Positions 61,053-62,224 of a stretch of DNA of 62,224 bases are shown piece after piece. How positions within the stretch are numbered: position 1 is the first letter of the stretch; each line of letters begins with the position of its first letter. The translations under genes and the position numbers were made by a program. Where the stretch lies: the NCBI RefSeq assembly GCF_014596465.1, contig NZ_MECK01000157.1:1-62224 (forward strand). The letters run 5' to 3'. This stretch comes from Streptomyces sp. CBMA123 (GTDB taxonomy: Bacteria > Actinomycetota > Actinomycetes > Streptomycetales > Streptomycetaceae). The notes under the pieces are model-generated. The model was given only the letters and a program-made list of their open reading frames with translations. It did no database searches and was not told the origin of the DNA.

Positions 61053-62224
61053 TCACTCCGTGCGCAGGGCGTCCACCGTGCGGGCCCGCGCCGCCCGGAC
61101 GGCCGGGAGCAGGGCGCCGAGCAGGGCGATCAGGACGCCGCCGAGGCCGAGCAGGGCCAGGGTCGGGGTGCCGAAGACGTCCAGCGCCGCCGCCGGGAAG
61201 TCCAGTCCGGCGCTGTGGCCCATGGCGGGCACGGTGAGGCCGTGCAGCAGCAGTCCGACCGGCAGGCCGATCGCACCGCCGACCAGCCCGACCAGGAGCA
61301 CCGAGGCGAGCACCACGCCGACGGTCTGGGCCGGGGTCATGCCGAGCGCCTTGGTGACGCCCATGTCGCGGGTGCGTTCGCGGATCTCCAGCACGACGGT
61401 GTTGAAGACGCCGAGTCCGGCGACCACGACCAGCAGCACGGTCAGGGTGGCGGTGAGCGAGTCGAGGGCGACGATCGAGTCGGCGGAGTGCTGCGGGACG
61501 CCGTCCTCGGCGCTCTGGCCGAGCGGGGCGAGCGCGGTGCCGAGGGCGGTGGCGTAGCCGGCGTGGTCGGTGCCCGGCTTGAGCGTGACGAACCACTGGT
61601 CGGGGACGGGCGCCGTCCCGCTCGGGAGGCTCGCGGCGTCGGTGAACAGCTCGTTGGTCTGCACGTGCGGGTCGAAGACCTCGCCGACGATCCGGACGGT
61701 GACCGGCCGGCCGTGGTCGGTGAAGGTCACCTGGTCGCCGAGCCCGACCGAGGCGGCGGCGAGGAAGGTGCTCGGCGCGACGGCCTCGCCGGGGCCCTGG
61801 TACCAGCGGCCGGTGACCATCCGGTAGCCCGCCCAGGAGGAGTCGCCCCGGAAGGCCGTCAGCGTGGTGCTCCCGGCCACGCCGGGGACGGTGACGTCCT
61901 CCATGCCGACGCCGTAGTAGGCGGCGGTGCCCGGCTGGGCGGTGAGGGCGGCGGTGACGGCGGCCGGGTCGGCCGCGGCCGGCGTCGCCGGGACGGCCCC
62001 GGGCTGGAGGGCCGGCCGGACGGGCGTGACCAGGACGTCCGCGCTCGCGTGGTTCTTGGCCTCCTGCACCCAGCTCATCGTCCCGCCCATGCCGACCGCG
62101 AAGGCGGCCGCGGCCGTCCCGAACAGGACGGCGGCGAGCATCCCGGCGGCCCGGGCCGGGCGGGCGAAGGGCTGGGCGAGGCCGAGGCCGACCGGCCGGG
62201 GCAGCGGCAGCCGGGCGGCCAGCG
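61053..62224 (-). CDS. FtsX-like ABC permease (partial, 5' end outside window)
   Basis: The C-terminal 390 residues or so of an FtsX-like permease. The frame is open to the window edge (LGLAQPFARPARAAGMLAAV), so the true start lies beyond 62224. It shows one helix at the beginning of the visible part, an external domain, and a final FtsX domain with EIRERTRDMGVTKALGMTPAQ as the coupling helix, ending LPAVRAARARTVDALRTE. Its proximity to the lanthipeptide genes makes a self-protection or export role possible but unproven. Confidence 0.88.
   Translation of the reverse strand, partial: LAARLPLPRPVGLGLAQPFARPARAAGMLAAVLFGTAAAAFAVGMGGTMSWVQEAKNHASADVLVTPVRPALQPGAVPATPAAADPAAVTAALTAQPGTAAYYGVGMEDVTVPGVAGSTTLTAFRGDSSWAGYRMVTGRWYQGPGEAVAPSTFLAAASVGLGDQVTFTDHGRPVTVRIVGEVFDPHVQTNELFTDAASLPSGTAPVPDQWFVTLKPGTDHAGYATALGTALAPLGQSAEDGVPQHSADSIVALDSLTATLTVLLVVVAGLGVFNTVVLEIRERTRDMGVTKALGMTPAQTVGVVLASVLLVGLVGGAIGLPVGLLLHGLTVPAMGHSAGLDFPAAALDVFGTPTLALLGLGGVLIALLGALLPAVRAARARTVDALRTE

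Overview
The window is about 62 kb of very GC-rich DNA with GTG/TTG starts, strong Shine-Dalgarno sequences and many actinobacterial families: GuaB1, PadR- and BlaI-controlled ABC/M56 pairs, an RsbW-like ATPase beside an XRE regulator, LanM and a Nur-boxed sodF. This points to a Streptomycetaceae chromosome (Streptomyces or Kitasatospora; I cannot separate them from sequence alone). No rRNA, tRNA, CRISPR array or transposase gene is visible.

Layout. 0-12 kb: RluA-type pseudouridine synthase, SpoIIE/PP2C phosphatase, DUF3224 protein, a decayed poly-gamma-glutamate hydrolase, DUF5995 protein, GuaB1, a zinc-ribbon SDR, a Nudix protein, and a PadR-ABC-FtsX export operon with a clear palindromic operator. 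12-17 kb: Rv1733c-like and YoaK membrane proteins, then a magnesium locus. There an MgtC-family protein and an NRAMP-related transporter lie behind a long leader holding an M-box (ykoK) riboswitch and a short Asp/Pro-containing upstream ORF. 17-23 kb: a second ABC/FtsX pair, a BlaI-M56 pair and a secreted NlpC/P60 hydrolase. 23.5-28.6 kb: the methylmalonyl-CoA mutase operon mutA-mutB-meaB.

28.6-34 kb: an accessory three-gene operon (dikinase-like protein with glucan-water-dikinase-like domain order, ATP-grasp ligase, glycosyltransferase) lies between two 46-bp direct repeats. It looks like an uncharacterised biosynthetic unit. 34-40.7 kb: a patchwork of XRE regulators, an RsbW-like ATPase, an ABM-SLOG fusion with a 42-bp perfect palindrome in its coding sequence, an HD nucleotidase, a 59-codon hydrophilic peptide gene translationally coupled to a PIMT-like methyltransferase, and a phosphoribosyltransferase. 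40.7-46.5 kb: a complete 5-oxoproline locus (DUF969/DUF979 transporter, pyroglutamyl peptidase, FCD-GntR regulator with operator, PxpA, PxpB, PxpC). 46.5-53.2 kb: a TetR regulator with twin operators, a GT2, Nur-controlled sodF, tsaD and a secreted M9 collagenase.

53.2-60.2 kb: two peptide natural-product loci lie tail to tail. On the + strand a 27-codon peptide gene is followed by a hairpin, a cytochrome P450 and a JmjC-type oxygenase, a candidate oxidatively modified RiPP. On the - strand a 59-residue class II lanthipeptide precursor is followed by a hairpin and LanM. The window ends inside a third FtsX-like permease.

The strongest candidates for undescribed biology are the peptide/P450/JmjC operon, the dikinase/ATP-grasp/glycosyltransferase operon, and the magnesium leader that combines a riboswitch with an MgtL-like upstream ORF.
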